A stretch of 64,000 nt of DNA from Nanosynbacter sp. (GCA_015257665.1 JABZJS010000002.1:95517-159516), one strand, 5' to 3'; positions 24,513 to 33,899 are shown, counted from the stretch's first letter. Numbers and translations: made by a program. The notes: generated from the letters alone by a model not told the origin.

Positions 24513-27347
24513 ATGTCGGAGCAGATACGGATTGTTGGGGCGCGCCAGAATAACCTCAAAGATGTCAGTGTGACCATTCCACGCGATCAGTTTGTGGTGG
24601 TAACGGGCCTGAGTGGTAGTGGTAAGTCGAGCCTCGTCTTTGACACGATCTACGCTGAGGGGCAGCGCCGCTATGTGGAGAGTTTAAGCAGCTATGCACG
24701 GCAGTTCCTTGGCATTATGGATAAGCCCGACGTTGACTCTATTGATGGTCTGAGCCCCAGTATTAGCATCGACCAAAAGTCGACAAGTCGCAACCCGCGC
24801 TCCACTGTCGCTACAGTGACGGAGATCTACGATTATTTACGCCTGCTCTTTGCTCGGGTGGGGGTGCCGCATTGCCCAGCTCTTATGCCCGATGGCACGC
24901 GCTGTGGCAAGCCTGTCCAGCGCCGAACAGCTCAGTCTATTATCGACGAAATTATGAAACTTCCTGAGGGGAGCAAGCTCATGTTACTGGCACCAATTGT
25001 GAGCCAAAAGAAGGGGGAGTTTGCCCACATCCCCGAGCAGTACATGCGCAGTGGCTTTGCGCGGGCCCGGGTGGATGGCGTGGTGTATGCACTTGATGAG
25101 TTCCCAGAGCTACAGAAGAGCTATAAGCATGATATTGAGCTGGTGGTCGATCGTGTCGTGATGGCACCAACGATGATGAGTCGCATCTCGCAGTCGGTCG
25201 AGCAAGCGCTGGAGCTCGCCAGTGGCGTGGTGCAGGTGTTGGATGCCACGAGTGGGGAGATCACGACGTATAGTCAGCGCTATGCCTGTATGGATCACCC
25301 AGGCGAGGATATCCCCGAGCTCGAGCCGCGGCTCTTTAGTTTCAACGCGCCGCAGGGAGCGTGTCCGGTTTGCACGGGTCTCGGCACACGCCTGGAAGTT
25401 GACCCTGAGCTCATCCTTAACCCCAACCTGACGATTGCCGAGGGAGCGATCCGCCCCTTCAACCGCTTTAATGCCGAAGCGTGGTACATGAAGCGTCTCG
25501 CCGCGGTAGCTGAGGAGCATGGCTTTAGCTTGCACGTACCCGTCAAGGAACTGGGTGATGATGCCGTGCAGAAGGTACTGTACGGCACAGGTAAGCAAAA
25601 ATACCGTATTCACCTCAGTGGTAATCGTTATTATGACTCGACCTACGAAGGGGTCATTCCCAACCTCGAGCGTCGCCATCGCGAGACCGATAGTGAGTTT
25701 ATGCGCAAAGATATCGAGCGCTTCATGCGGGAGCGGAAGTGCACGGCCTGCAAGGGCGCGCGGCTCAAACCAGTGGTGCTGGCAGTGACAGTCAATGGTC
25801 TCTCCATTATGGATATCTGCAATCTGGACGTCGCCAATGCGCTGGATATGATAGGCCAGCTGGAGTTTAGTGCAGAACAGCAGCACATCGTTAAGCTTGT
25901 TGTCAAAGAGATCATGGCGCGGCTGGGCTTTATGAACAATGTCGGGCTCAGCTACCTCGAGCTGGGGCGGGCAGCCAACACGCTCAGTGGTGGTGAGGCG
26001 CAGCGTATCCGCCTCGCGACGCAGATTGGTAGTGGCCTGCAGGGGGTGCTGTATGTGCTGGATGAGCCATCAATTGGCCTCCACCAGCGTGACAACGATC
26101 GTCTCATCCAGACGCTCAAGAATCTACGCGACCTAGGTAATACTGTGCTTGTGGTAGAGCACGACGAAGATACGATTGCGGCGGCTGACTATCTGGTGGA
26201 TGTTGGGCCGGGTGCTGGCGTGCACGGTGGGGAGATCGTGGCATGTGGCACGCCAGCAGAGGTAGCACACATGCCGCAGAGCATCACCGGTCGGTATCTG
26301 TCTGGCACTGAGAAGATCCCAGTGCCAGCCCAGCGCCGCCCAATTGAGCAGGGCCGTGCACTGATAATCCGCGGGGCACGCGAGAATAATCTCAAGAATA
26401 TCGACGTGACCATCCCGCTTGGCGTCCTTACGCTGGTGACAGGGGTGAGTGGCAGTGGCAAGTCGACGCTCGTCAATAGCATTCTCGCGAGCGAGCTCAC
26501 TGCCCGTTTACATCGAGCTCAAGCAGTGCCAGGTGCACATGATGCAATCGATGGGGTCGAGCAGCTCGATAAAGCAATTGTCATCGACCAGTCGGCAATT
26601 GGCCGCACCCCGCGCTCCAACCCTGCTACCTATACCGGTGTCTTTACACAGATTCGCGAGCTTTTTGCGGGCACACCCGAGGCAAATATCCGCGGCTACA
26701 AGCCAGGGCGCTTTAGCTTTAATGTTAAAGGTGGGCGCTGCGAGCATTGTCAGGGCGATGGCGTTATTAAGATAGAGATGCATTTCTTGCCCGATGTCTA
26801 CATCCAATGCCCCGAATGTCATGGCAAGCGCTATAATCGTGAGGCGCTTGAGATCACCTATAAAGGTAAGACGATTAGCGACGTCTTGGATATGACGGTC
26901 GAGCAAGCCTGTGAGTTCTTCGCTAACATTCCTGCGATCGCTCGCAAGTTGACGACGATCAACGAAGTGGGCCTTGGCTATATTAAGCTCGGCCAGCCCG
27001 CCACGACCTTTAGTGGTGGCGAGGCGCAGCGTATCAAACTTGCTACCGAGCTGAGTCGGCGCACGACTGGCAAGACACTCTATATTCTCGACGAACCAAC
27101 TACCGGCCTGCACACCGCTGACGTCAAGAAGCTACTCGAAATTCTCCAACGCCTCGTAGCGGGCGGCAATAGTATGGTTATCATTGAGCATAATCTTGAG
27201 GTTATTAAATGCGCTGACCATATCATTGACATGGGCCCCGAAGGCGGGCAGGGCGGCGGCACCGTCATCGCCAGTGGTACACCCGAGGAAGTCGCACATA
27301 ACCCAGCATCGTTTACGGGGAAGTATTTGCGGTCGCTCTTGGGCTAA
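24513..27347 (+). CDS. uvrA: Excinuclease ABC subunit A
   Basis: UvrA finds helix-distorting DNA lesions and loads UvrB. The 944-residue protein has two ABC modules: TGLSGSGKSS and TGVSGSGKST Walker A motifs, two LSGG/FSGGEAQRI signatures, and LDEPSIGLHQRDN and LDEPTTGLHTADV Walker B/D-loops. Zinc-binding pairs are present (CPVCTGLG, CTACKGARL; CEHCQGDG, CPECHGKRYN). The length is standard. TACAAT at 24499-24504 lies 8 bases before the ATG. uvrC is in the same window at 58.1 kb, apart from uvrA. Confidence 0.98.
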   Translation: MSEQIRIVGARQNNLKDVSVTIPRDQFVVVTGLSGSGKSSLVFDTIYAEGQRRYVESLSSYARQFLGIMDKPDVDSIDGLSPSISIDQKSTSRNPRSTVATVTEIYDYLRLLFARVGVPHCPALMPDGTRCGKPVQRRTAQSIIDEIMKLPEGSKLMLLAPIVSQKKGEFAHIPEQYMRSGFARARVDGVVYALDEFPELQKSYKHDIELVVDRVVMAPTMMSRISQSVEQALELASGVVQVLDATSGEITTYSQRYACMDHPGEDIPELEPRLFSFNAPQGACPVCTGLGTRLEVDPELILNPNLTIAEGAIRPFNRFNAEAWYMKRLAAVAEEHGFSLHVPVKELGDDAVQKVLYGTGKQKYRIHLSGNRYYDSTYEGVIPNLERRHRETDSEFMRKDIERFMRERKCTACKGARLKPVVLAVTVNGLSIMDICNLDVANALDMIGQLEFSAEQQHIVKLVVKEIMARLGFMNNVGLSYLELGRAANTLSGGEAQRIRLATQIGSGLQGVLYVLDEPSIGLHQRDNDRLIQTLKNLRDLGNTVLVVEHDEDTIAAADYLVDVGPGAGVHGGEIVACGTPAEVAHMPQSITGRYLSGTEKIPVPAQRRPIEQGRALIIRGARENNLKNIDVTIPLGVLTLVTGVSGSGKSTLVNSILASELTARLHRAQAVPGAHDAIDGVEQLDKAIVIDQSAIGRTPRSNPATYTGVFTQIRELFAGTPEANIRGYKPGRFSFNVKGGRCEHCQGDGVIKIEMHFLPDVYIQCPECHGKRYNREALEITYKGKTISDVLDMTVEQACEFFANIPAIARKLTTINEVGLGYIKLGQPATTFSGGEAQRIKLATELSRRTTGKTLYILDEPTTGLHTADVKKLLEILQRLVAGGNSMVIIEHNLEVIKCADHIIDMGPEGGQGGGTVIASGTPEEVAHNPASFTGKYLRSLLG

Positions 27348-27402
27348 TTTCAAAGGATAAAAACATATATGGTGTTGCTGCGACAAGAGGAGTTTGTTTG
27401 TC

Positions 27403-27846
27403 TTAGAGTAGGCCTAGTTCGCGGCAATAGTTGCTATTGCGTTTTTCATCGCGAACGCGCGGTGGAAGGAGTTTCGAGAGACTTCTGGCGTATAATTCGC
27501 CGCCGTCGGAGTCTGGTTGCTCATGACGTGTCACAGCTCCGTCTTGATAATAGAATTTCCACACATCGCAAAATCCTGATGGATGCTCGTGCTTCTTCTC
27601 ACGGCAACTCACGCCAGCGTAGATTACCTCACTATTGTGAGCAAGAACGTACGTTTTGCACGTTTCGCCCTGGCGGATCTGCGCCAGATAGCGTTCGGTC
27701 ATTTGGCGTGCCGGTGCGTCGTTGCCATACGCTAGGCCATCCGTCCACCACCAATAGACTGCGAACCCGCCCGCAACCAGTGCCAGAAACAGTACAAGGA
27801 GGATAAGCCGTTTAATGCGAATGCGCGGAAGAAATGGTAGCTTCAT
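27403..27846 (-). CDS. Small membrane-anchored hypothetical protein
   Basis: This 147-residue protein has a basic N-terminus (KLPFLPRIRIKR) and a single hydrophobic helix at about residues 13-32, then an extracytoplasmic domain with four or five cysteines (GETCKTY, GVSCREK, SGFCDVWK, NSNYCREL) that could form disulfides. I recognise no family. The ATG at 27846 has TATTGT 6 bases upstream on the reverse strand. A frame of similar size on the other strand is a shadow because it lacks any protein-like pattern. Confidence 0.7.
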   Translation of the reverse strand: MKLPFLPRIRIKRLILLVLFLALVAGGFAVYWWWTDGLAYGNDAPARQMTERYLAQIRQGETCKTYVLAHNSEVIYAGVSCREKKHEHPSGFCDVWKFYYQDGAVTRHEQPDSDGGELYARSLSKLLPPRVRDEKRNSNYCRELGLL

Positions 27847-27945
27847 AACTATACAATACCGCGCAGTAAGGGATAATGCAAATTTGCTTGCTATCAGTAA
27901 TCGGCAACAGTATCCGCGCTATGACCCTTGAGGTATGATAGGATA

Positions 27946-28518
27946 ATGAGAGTAATATATAAAAAACCAAGGCAAAGTTTATCCACTATGAGATCAAAAC
28001 AGTCACAACCTGATAGGCAATCATATCGCACTGCCATTCTTCGCTATGCCCAGCGCGATCAAGCGATGCGCCAGCAGTACTTAGTTGGTGGCAGGGCGTG
28101 GGATGCATCGCTCGATGCTGACTCGACTAAATTTTTGCGTACGGTTGTGGCGGCAATTGGCTGGCCAACACTACGTATGGTGGGCAGTAAGGCTTCGACC
28201 GCGGCGTGGTTGCTACTGCAGCATTCGCCAGATATCGACTTTATGGAGCATTGCCTTGAGCTGATGAAGGCAGCGCCACGTGGCGAGGTTGCGCTGCGCG
28301 ATATTGCCTTCCTCGAGGATCGGGTGTGTTTGCTACGTGGTCGGCCACAGATATATGGCTCGCAGTTTCAGGGGCGGGGTAAAACCCTTCGTCTCTATCC
28401 AGTCGAAGACGCTGAGCGGCTTGATGAGCGCCGTGCGGCGATGGGTCTGCTGCCATTTGCAGAGTATGAAAAGCAGATTCGTCAGATGTATGGCGACGAG
28501 CCGCCAGCTGCCAGATAA
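27946..28518 (+). CDS. DUF6624-type protein
   Basis: This 190-residue protein resembles the DUF6624 family: TKFLRTVVAAIGWPTLRMVG, KASTAAWLLLQH, a spaced LELMK and FLEDRVCLLRGRPQIYGSQF. Function is unknown. The ATG at 27946 follows TATGAT by 6 bases, which fits the leaderless pattern here. An alternative ATG at 27988 would remove a short basic N-terminus. A hairpin terminator follows, shared with the convergent DedA gene. Confidence 0.78.
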   Translation: MRVIYKKPRQSLSTMRSKQSQPDRQSYRTAILRYAQRDQAMRQQYLVGGRAWDASLDADSTKFLRTVVAAIGWPTLRMVGSKASTAAWLLLQHSPDIDFMEHCLELMKAAPRGEVALRDIAFLEDRVCLLRGRPQIYGSQFQGRGKTLRLYPVEDAERLDERRAAMGLLPFAEYEKQIRQMYGDEPPAAR

Positions 28519-28562
28519 GAGGTATAGGGCAAAAATATCGGATAATCGAACAAGACAAAATA

Positions 28563-28593
28563 AAAAAGCCAGCTACTCATACGCTGACTTTTT
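28563..28593. terminator. Bidirectional terminator between convergent genes
   Basis: AAAAAGCCAGC pairs with GCTGACTTTTT (one mismatch) around a nine-base loop. A and T runs on the two sides serve both strands. Confidence 0.7.
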
Positions 28594-28626
28594 ACACAAA
28601 TAGTGCGTTAAATAAATGTACTGAGG

Positions 28627-29295
28627 TTATTTCTTCGTTCGCTTGCCTTTACTGAACAGCACAGAGAGCTGATATTTGAGCTTATCGCGAGTCGATTTTT
28701 GTTTGAGCGCATGGATGACCATCGGTGCAACGGAGATAAGGATGATAATAATTGCGGTCACCTCAATATTAACACCAGCTTTGGTAAGGATTGCGCCTGC
28801 AAAGTAGCCAAGATAGGTGAAGATGGCGGCCCATAGCGCACCCCCGACGATATTAAACAAGAGGAACGTATTGTAGTGCATCTTGCTAGCGCCAGCGACA
28901 ATTGGGGCAAAGGTGCGCACGATGGGCACAAAGCGCGCTAGGACAATGGTCAGTGAGCCGTGCTTTTGGTAAAATTGCTCGGCTTGCTCGAGATATTTTT
29001 TCTTAAAGAAGCGCGAGTTTGGCTTGAGAAAAAGCTTGCGCCCAACTTTGTGACCAAAGGCATAGCCAGTGCTATCACCAAGGATTGCCATAAGAGCGAT
29101 CGCTGCAACGAAGAGGTGAATATTGAGTGGGTGGCCAAATAGGCGAAGGATCTCTTGATTCACCATATAGCCTGCCGTAAAGAGGAGGCTGTCCCCCGGC
29201 AAGACAAAGCCAATCAAGAGGCCAGACTCTGCATAGACCACAAGCAAAACCGCGGCAATGCCGAGGCCAGTAATTGCATGTATAAGTGATTCCAT
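28627..29295 (-). CDS. DedA/SNARE-associated (VTT domain) membrane protein
   Basis: DedA proteins move lipids, including undecaprenyl phosphate, across the inner membrane. The 222-residue protein has four to six hydrophobic helices and the family motifs FVLPGDSLLFTAGY, LGDSTGYAFGHKVGR and ARFVPIVRTFAPIVAGAS. A basic tail ends the protein. TATACT lies 8 bases before the ATG on the reverse strand. Confidence 0.93.
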   Translation of the reverse strand: MESLIHAITGLGIAAVLLVVYAESGLLIGFVLPGDSLLFTAGYMVNQEILRLFGHPLNIHLFVAAIALMAILGDSTGYAFGHKVGRKLFLKPNSRFFKKKYLEQAEQFYQKHGSLTIVLARFVPIVRTFAPIVAGASKMHYNTFLLFNIVGGALWAAIFTYLGYFAGAILTKAGVNIEVTAIIIILISVAPMVIHALKQKSTRDKLKYQLSVLFSKGKRTKK

Positions 29296-29370
29296 CGCGC
29301 TTTAGTATACCATACTTTGCTCGGGGAAGGGAGTTCTTTGCTGCTTTTGGCCCACCTGGCACAAAAATGC

Positions 29371-29376
29371 TATACT
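29371..29376 (+). promoter_or_regulatory. -10 box of the bL25 gene
   Basis: TATACT at 29371-29376 with a weak TTGGCC-like -35 about 18 bases upstream. Transcription would give a leader of about 40 bases with AAAGGAG, so this gene is translated in the usual way. Confidence 0.6.
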
Positions 29377-29424
29377 AAAGAGGTAATATTACTTAACTCC
29401 GGAAACATATCCGAAAGGAGAGCT

Positions 29425-30126
29425 ATGGGAGATAAGATAACACTAAGGATCGAGACACGATCAATTCACGGTAAGAAAGTTCGCCAATTGCGCCGCCAAG
29501 GCATAACGCCAGCGGTGGTGTATGGTGCTGGTATGGAGGCTGCTGATGTGCAAGCACCGAGCGGTGAGGTGGCAAAGGTTGTGGCTGCAGCTGGCCGCCA
29601 CACACCGATTCATTTGACAGGGGTCAAGCGGCGGATTGCGCTTATCAAGAGTATTGACTACGACCCAACGCGAGTGGGCGTGATTCGCCACATTGCCCTG
29701 CATGCGGTGCGTGCAGACGAGCCGGTTACGGCAGAGGTGCCAGTGCGCCTTATTGGTATGGGTGAGTCTGAAGCTGAGAAGAATGGACTAGTCGTGCTGC
29801 AGGCAATTGAGAAGGTTGAAGTGAAGGCCTTGCCGATGGACTTACCTGAAACGCTTGATGTTTCGGTGCTTGGTCTGGCCAGTGAGGGTGACCGCGTCAC
29901 AGTGGGTGACATCACACTACCTGAGGGTGTTGAACTGGTCGAACACGACGATGGCCGTGAAGGTACTGCCGATGATGACGTGACGGTGAAGGATCTCGTC
30001 ATTGCGAGTGCCTACGAGCCAAGTGCACTTGCTGCCGCTAATGAGGCCGCCGCTGGTACCGCCGAAAACGCGGATGCTGAAGACGTTGCAGCCGAGCAGG
30101 GTAGCGACGATGATGCAGCAGCATAG
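29425..30126 (+). CDS. rplY: Ribosomal protein bL25 (CTC form)
   Basis: bL25 binds 5S rRNA in the large subunit. The 233-residue protein has the L25 N-terminal domain (LRIETRSIHGKKVRQLRRQGITPAVVYG) and the C-terminal TL5/CTC domain (LPMDLPETLDVSVLGLASEGDRVTVGD), then an acidic Ala-rich tail. The ATG at 29425 is preceded by AAAGGAG with seven-base spacing; the longer frame upstream is not supported. A terminator follows. Confidence 0.94.
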   Translation: MGDKITLRIETRSIHGKKVRQLRRQGITPAVVYGAGMEAADVQAPSGEVAKVVAAAGRHTPIHLTGVKRRIALIKSIDYDPTRVGVIRHIALHAVRADEPVTAEVPVRLIGMGESEAEKNGLVVLQAIEKVEVKALPMDLPETLDVSVLGLASEGDRVTVGDITLPEGVELVEHDDGREGTADDDVTVKDLVIASAYEPSALAAANEAAAGTAENADAEDVAAEQGSDDDAAA

Positions 30127-30181
30127 CACCTAGCGAGAGATCCTCAATCAAGTAAGCACTTACAACAGCGATTAATCATAA

Positions 30182-30211
30182 AAGAAACCAGTCGTGTGAG
30201 GCTGGTTTCTT
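30182..30211. terminator. Bidirectional terminator after rplY
   Basis: AAGAAACCAG at 30182-30191 pairs perfectly with CTGGTTTCTT at 30202-30211. It sits between convergent rplY and the dehydrogenase gene; the reverse strand has the better T run. Confidence 0.8.
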
Positions 30212-30240
30212 CTGCTATATAGGCCGTAATTATGCAGTCG

Positions 30241-31041
30241 CTACACCGCGAGGAATCCGCCATCCACCACAATCTCCGCCCCATTGACGTACTGGCTCAT
30301 TGGCGTACCAAGCCACAGCGCAGTGCAGGCAACGTTATCGGGCTGGCCCAGATTCTTGGCAGGAAGGCGGAGATTGTAGGTGAGGCCAGTCTTGATGATG
30401 GAGAAGTCGAGCTTCTTGAGCGCCGCAAGCCCCATTTTCTGAGCACCTGGTGTGCTGATACCGCCCGGCAAAATGGTATTTATCTTCCAACCACTCCGCC
30501 CAAAGTCTTTGACGAGCCCACGGCTTAGCGCGAGAACACTGGCCTTGCTCATGGCGTAGAGCGTCATGTCGTAGGTCATACCTTTGAGGGCTTCAATGGA
30601 GCTGATGTTGATGATAGTGCCTGGTGCTGTGTGGCGAGCAATCATTTCTTGACACATGGTGAGCACTGCCCGAGTGTTGATCTGGATTGTTTTGTCGAAG
30701 GTTGCCTGGTCAATATTAGCGAGCTTGACTGGCGCGAAAATACCAGCGTTGTTGATGAGAATATCTGGCGTTGGGGTGATGTCGTGCCACAGCGAGGTGA
30801 TAGCACCATTATCGGAGAGGTCGACGATGTGCGTTGTGACAGCAGCGTCAAATTGCTCGCGCAGCTCGGTAGCAGTTTGCTGCAATGCGTCGCCATCGCG
30901 ATCAACGAGCTGGAGGATGGCTCCAGCCTCGGCATAGCGCCATGCGATCGCCTTGCCAATACCCATCGCGGCACCAGTGACGAGTACCGTCTTGTTCGTC
31001 AGCTTCAGTAATTCATGCAGGGGAGTTGGATGTGTTGTCAT
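30241..31041 (-). CDS. Short-chain dehydrogenase/reductase (classical SDR)
   Basis: This 266-residue NAD(P)-dependent oxidoreductase has TGAAMGIGKA (cofactor loop), ILVDRDG-type strand (LQLVDRDGD, Asp suggests NAD), NNAG, NISSIE with the catalytic Ser, YAMSK (YxxxK) and the PGG motif (ILPGGISTP). The C-terminal IVVDGGFLAV is typical. The substrate is unknown. The ATG at 31041 is chosen because TATACT lies 6 bases upstream; the frame extends further but without support. Confidence 0.95.
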   Translation of the reverse strand: MTTHPTPLHELLKLTNKTVLVTGAAMGIGKAIAWRYAEAGAILQLVDRDGDALQQTATELREQFDAAVTTHIVDLSDNGAITSLWHDITPTPDILINNAGIFAPVKLANIDQATFDKTIQINTRAVLTMCQEMIARHTAPGTIINISSIEALKGMTYDMTLYAMSKASVLALSRGLVKDFGRSGWKINTILPGGISTPGAQKMGLAALKKLDFSIIKTGLTYNLRLPAKNLGQPDNVACTALWLGTPMSQYVNGAEIVVDGGFLAV

Positions 31042-31247
31042 GTCATTAGTATAGCATAACCAGTATGAATCGGGTGTAGTATCTATTGCAAGAGTTTCGT
31101 ACCTCAGGCTTTGAAGCCCTATGCTAGTAGTATACGAGGTGATATTTCTTTGAGTGGATTGGCTTCTCAAAACGAACACTAGAAGTAAAGAGTGTTCGCA
31201 CTGAGCATATAGGGTTTGGAAAATAATCGAAGAAAAGCATTGTCTTT

Positions 31248-31270
31248 TTATTGTAAATGAATTACAATAA
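31248..31270. promoter_or_regulatory. Fur-type operator palindrome before the second Fur gene
   Basis: TTATTGTAA-N5-TTACAATAA is a perfect inverted repeat with the same 9-5-9 geometry as the operator at 17854-17876. TACAAT inside its right arm can serve as the -10 box, with 6 bases to the ATG at 31275, so a bound repressor would cover the promoter. Confidence 0.8.
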
Positions 31271-31274
31271 CTGC

Positions 31275-31676
31275 ATGGAGCAAGCAGTGCAACGCCGAAC
31301 GACGAAATATACCGATCGAGTGATCGTGATTCTTCGCCAGCTGCAGCATGCCACTAACGCCGAGATTGCGGCCGTGCTACGCCACGATTACCCCCGTGTC
31401 AGCGCGACCACTGTACACCGCATCACCCAGCGGTTGCAGGCGGATGGGGTAATTGGTCTTGCACCAGCAACGGCGCACGGCTGCCTGCGCTACGATAGCA
31501 ATCCTGTGCCGCATGACCACTTTGTCTGCAGCTCCTGCGACGGCCTACACGATATCACCATTGCGCCAGCGCTGCGGCGTGAACTTGCGCGGCAGGTAGC
31601 AGACTGCCTTGTCGATGGGCCGCTCATCATTACTGGCACATGCCACCCCTGTCATCACGATAATCATAATTCATAA
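31275..31676 (+). CDS. Fur-family metalloregulator (copy 2, PerR-like context)
   Basis: This 133-residue regulator has a winged-helix N-terminus (ATNAEIAAVLRHDYPRVSATTVHRITQRL) and a C-terminal domain with CxxC pairs C85/C88 (FVCSSCDG) and C123/C126 (GTCHPCHH), preceded by HDH. The C-terminus is His-rich. The ATG at 31275 is preferred over 31257, which lies inside the operator. The next gene is thioredoxin, 12 bases downstream, which suggests peroxide or redox sensing as in PerR. The sensed metal is inferred only. Confidence 0.92.
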   Translation: MEQAVQRRTTKYTDRVIVILRQLQHATNAEIAAVLRHDYPRVSATTVHRITQRLQADGVIGLAPATAHGCLRYDSNPVPHDHFVCSSCDGLHDITIAPALRRELARQVADCLVDGPLIITGTCHPCHHDNHNS

Positions 31677-31688
31677 GGAGAAAAAATC

Positions 31689-32018
31689 ATGGCACTATAT
31701 AATACCACTACCAAGCAAGAATTTGAGGATCATGCTCTTCAGAGCGAGCGGCCAGTGCTGGTCGACTTTTGGGCACCGTGGTGCCCACCGTGCCGTGCAA
31801 TGGCACCACTGCTTGAGCAGATTGCTGAAGAGACGGAGTTCGACGTTGTCAAGGTTGATACCGAAGCAAGCCAAGATAATGCAGCGCTTGCCTTGCAGCA
31901 CCAAGTGCAGAGTATCCCCAACATGAAGATCTTCAAGAGCGGTGCTGTGGTGGCAGAACTGGTCGGCATGAAGCCAAAGCAAGTGCTGGTCGACGCTCTG
32001 CAGCAAGCAGACGCCTAA
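31689..32018 (+). CDS. trxA: Thioredoxin
   Basis: This 109-residue thioredoxin keeps disulfides reduced in the cytoplasm. The active site is WCPPC at residues 31-35, in place of the common WCGPC, which should raise the redox potential. The cis-Pro motif SIPNMKIF is present. A Shine-Dalgarno AAGGAG precedes the ATG by 9 bases. It is co-transcribed with Fur copy 2 and followed by a strong terminator. Confidence 0.96.
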   Translation: MALYNTTTKQEFEDHALQSERPVLVDFWAPWCPPCRAMAPLLEQIAEETEFDVVKVDTEASQDNAALALQHQVQSIPNMKIFKSGAVVAELVGMKPKQVLVDALQQADA

Positions 32019-32044
32019 TCACTTTACTGACAGATTTCCTCCTC

Positions 32045-32074
32045 AGGACCAGCACAGATGTGCTGGTCCTTTTA
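32045..32074 (+). terminator. Terminator of the fur-trxA operon
   Basis: AGGACCAGCAC pairs with GTGCTGGTCCT around a four-base loop and is followed by TTTTATTAT. Confidence 0.88.
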
Positions 32075-33859
32075 TTATGGGGTGTCGTTACTTTCATTAG
32101 TGAGGAACCCACCACTCTGTCGCGACCATAATCGTGCATATATACCACCTCTTGCTAGTAACTCGTCATGGCTTCCCTCTTCCACAATATGACCCTCATC
32201 AACCACAACAATTCGGTCTAGCGCTGCAATCGTACTCAATCGGTGCGCTACCACAATTGACGTCCGTCCCTGCATTAGTGTCTCAAGCGACTGCTGAATC
32301 AGCGCCTCTGACTCAGAATCTAATGCACTAGTCGCTTCGTCGAGCACTAATAGAGGCGCATCCTTGAGAATAGCTCGTGCAATCGCAATCCGCTGTCGCT
32401 GCCCACCAGATAGCTTCACGCCGCGCTCACCAACTACTGTTTCCAGCCCCTCTGGTAACTGTGTAATAAATTCCCAGGCATGAGCTTGCTTCGCCGCCAG
32501 TATAATATCGTCCTGTGTTGCTTCTGGTCTCCCGTAGGCAATGTTCTCCTGAATTGATCGATGAAACAAGAGTGGCTCCTGTGGTACGTACGCAATCTGC
32601 TGCCGCAAACTCTCTTGTGTTACCATCAGAATATCCTGTCCATCGATCAAAATTGCTCCACTGGTTGGATCATAAAATCGCAACAACAATTTCGTCAGTG
32701 TCGTCTTGCCTGCACCACTGGTACCGACGAGGCCGAGTTTTTGGTTGGGTTCTATTTGGAGCGAGAAGTCACGAAATAGCACGCGATTTGGGTCGTCATC
32801 GTGTGCAAAGCTTATACGATCAAACGTGATAGCGCCGCGTGAGACATTCAGTGCTGCGTCATTCGTATCAACCAGTTGCGCTGGGGTGTGCAAAATCTCG
32901 ACCATAGTCTGGGCGTCGCCGAGGATGCGATTGTAGTTGCGCATAATACCATTCATATTCCACAGCTCACGCACTGCACTGTTTGTGTAGGTAATGATAA
33001 GATAAACTGTTGCAACGGAAATTGTGCTGTGCTGAGCGGCATAAACTGCGAAGACGATAGCGCCAATCTTGATGGCAGTATTGACTGTAGAGAAGAAACT
33101 GCTCGTGATGATATACGTACGCATAGTGTTGAGGCCAGCAGTGCGCCAGTTTTCTACTGCCACGGCAAAGCGCTTCTGCTCAAGTATCTCACTACTAGAT
33201 GATTTAACAGCTAGGATGTTTGATACCATATCCGTTAACTGGCCACTGATGGTATTGCCTGCCTCAGCTTCTTGCTCACTCAAACGAGCGAGTGGCTTAG
33301 AGCCAACATAAACCACAGCGCTAAAGATCACAGAAAAAAGTGCCAAAAACAGTGCATACTGCCACAGCATTGTGGCTAAAACGATAATTGATCCAACAAG
33401 TGAGATAACCAGTGGCATTACCGACCAAATGATTACATCCCAAAAGCGATCGACTGCGCCAGACAGTTTATTCGCTTGACTCACCAACGCTCCGCCAAAG
33501 CGATTAGCATGGAACGTGACACTCTCGTGGCTGAGTTTAGCAAAAATCTTGGTATAGAGATCACGCTGCATTGCCATGGTGAATGGCCACATAATGCGCA
33601 TCGTCAAGCGCCAACCGATTACTTCTGACCAAAGTTGACTTAGTGTATACATTCCTACAAGCGACCATACATCACTACTGTTATATAGATGGCCACTTTG
33701 GATAATGTCGAGTAACCGTGCAATAATGAGCGGCCCAACAAAAGTACTGACTATAAATGTCGTTGCCGCAACCACCAGCGCTGCTGCACGCTGCCATCGA
33801 TATGGCTGAGATGTTTGCCATAATGTACGAAATATGGTACGGCTCGTAGTAGGTTGCAA
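32075..33859 (-). CDS. ABC exporter, fused membrane and ATPase domains
   Basis: This 594-residue half-transporter has six membrane helices in the first 310 residues and a C-terminal ATPase with GTSGAGKTT (Walker A), the Q-loop region YVPQEPLLF, LSGGQRQRI signature, LLVLDEATSAL (Walker B) and AHRLST (H-loop). It resembles multidrug and lipid exporters that act as dimers; the substrate is unknown. The start codon is TTG, with AAGGAG 6 bases upstream and a TATAAT box about 30 bases upstream on the reverse strand. The stop lies next to the terminator of trxA. Confidence 0.93.
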   Translation of the reverse strand: MQPTTSRTIFRTLWQTSQPYRWQRAAALVVAATTFIVSTFVGPLIIARLLDIIQSGHLYNSSDVWSLVGMYTLSQLWSEVIGWRLTMRIMWPFTMAMQRDLYTKIFAKLSHESVTFHANRFGGALVSQANKLSGAVDRFWDVIIWSVMPLVISLVGSIIVLATMLWQYALFLALFSVIFSAVVYVGSKPLARLSEQEAEAGNTISGQLTDMVSNILAVKSSSSEILEQKRFAVAVENWRTAGLNTMRTYIITSSFFSTVNTAIKIGAIVFAVYAAQHSTISVATVYLIITYTNSAVRELWNMNGIMRNYNRILGDAQTMVEILHTPAQLVDTNDAALNVSRGAITFDRISFAHDDDPNRVLFRDFSLQIEPNQKLGLVGTSGAGKTTLTKLLLRFYDPTSGAILIDGQDILMVTQESLRQQIAYVPQEPLLFHRSIQENIAYGRPEATQDDIILAAKQAHAWEFITQLPEGLETVVGERGVKLSGGQRQRIAIARAILKDAPLLVLDEATSALDSESEALIQQSLETLMQGRTSIVVAHRLSTIAALDRIVVVDEGHIVEEGSHDELLARGGIYARLWSRQSGGFLTNESNDTP

Positions 33860-33899
33860 GATAAACTCCTTCGTTGTATAGACTTATAAATATTATACC

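Noticed and set aside
25110..25886. Reverse-strand frame of 258 codons
   Set aside because: It lies fully opposite uvrA and has no protein-like motifs or start signals.
27369..27806. Forward frame of 145 codons opposite the small membrane protein
   Set aside because: The reverse frame has a membrane helix, paired cysteines and a leaderless-type promoter; the forward one has no such support.
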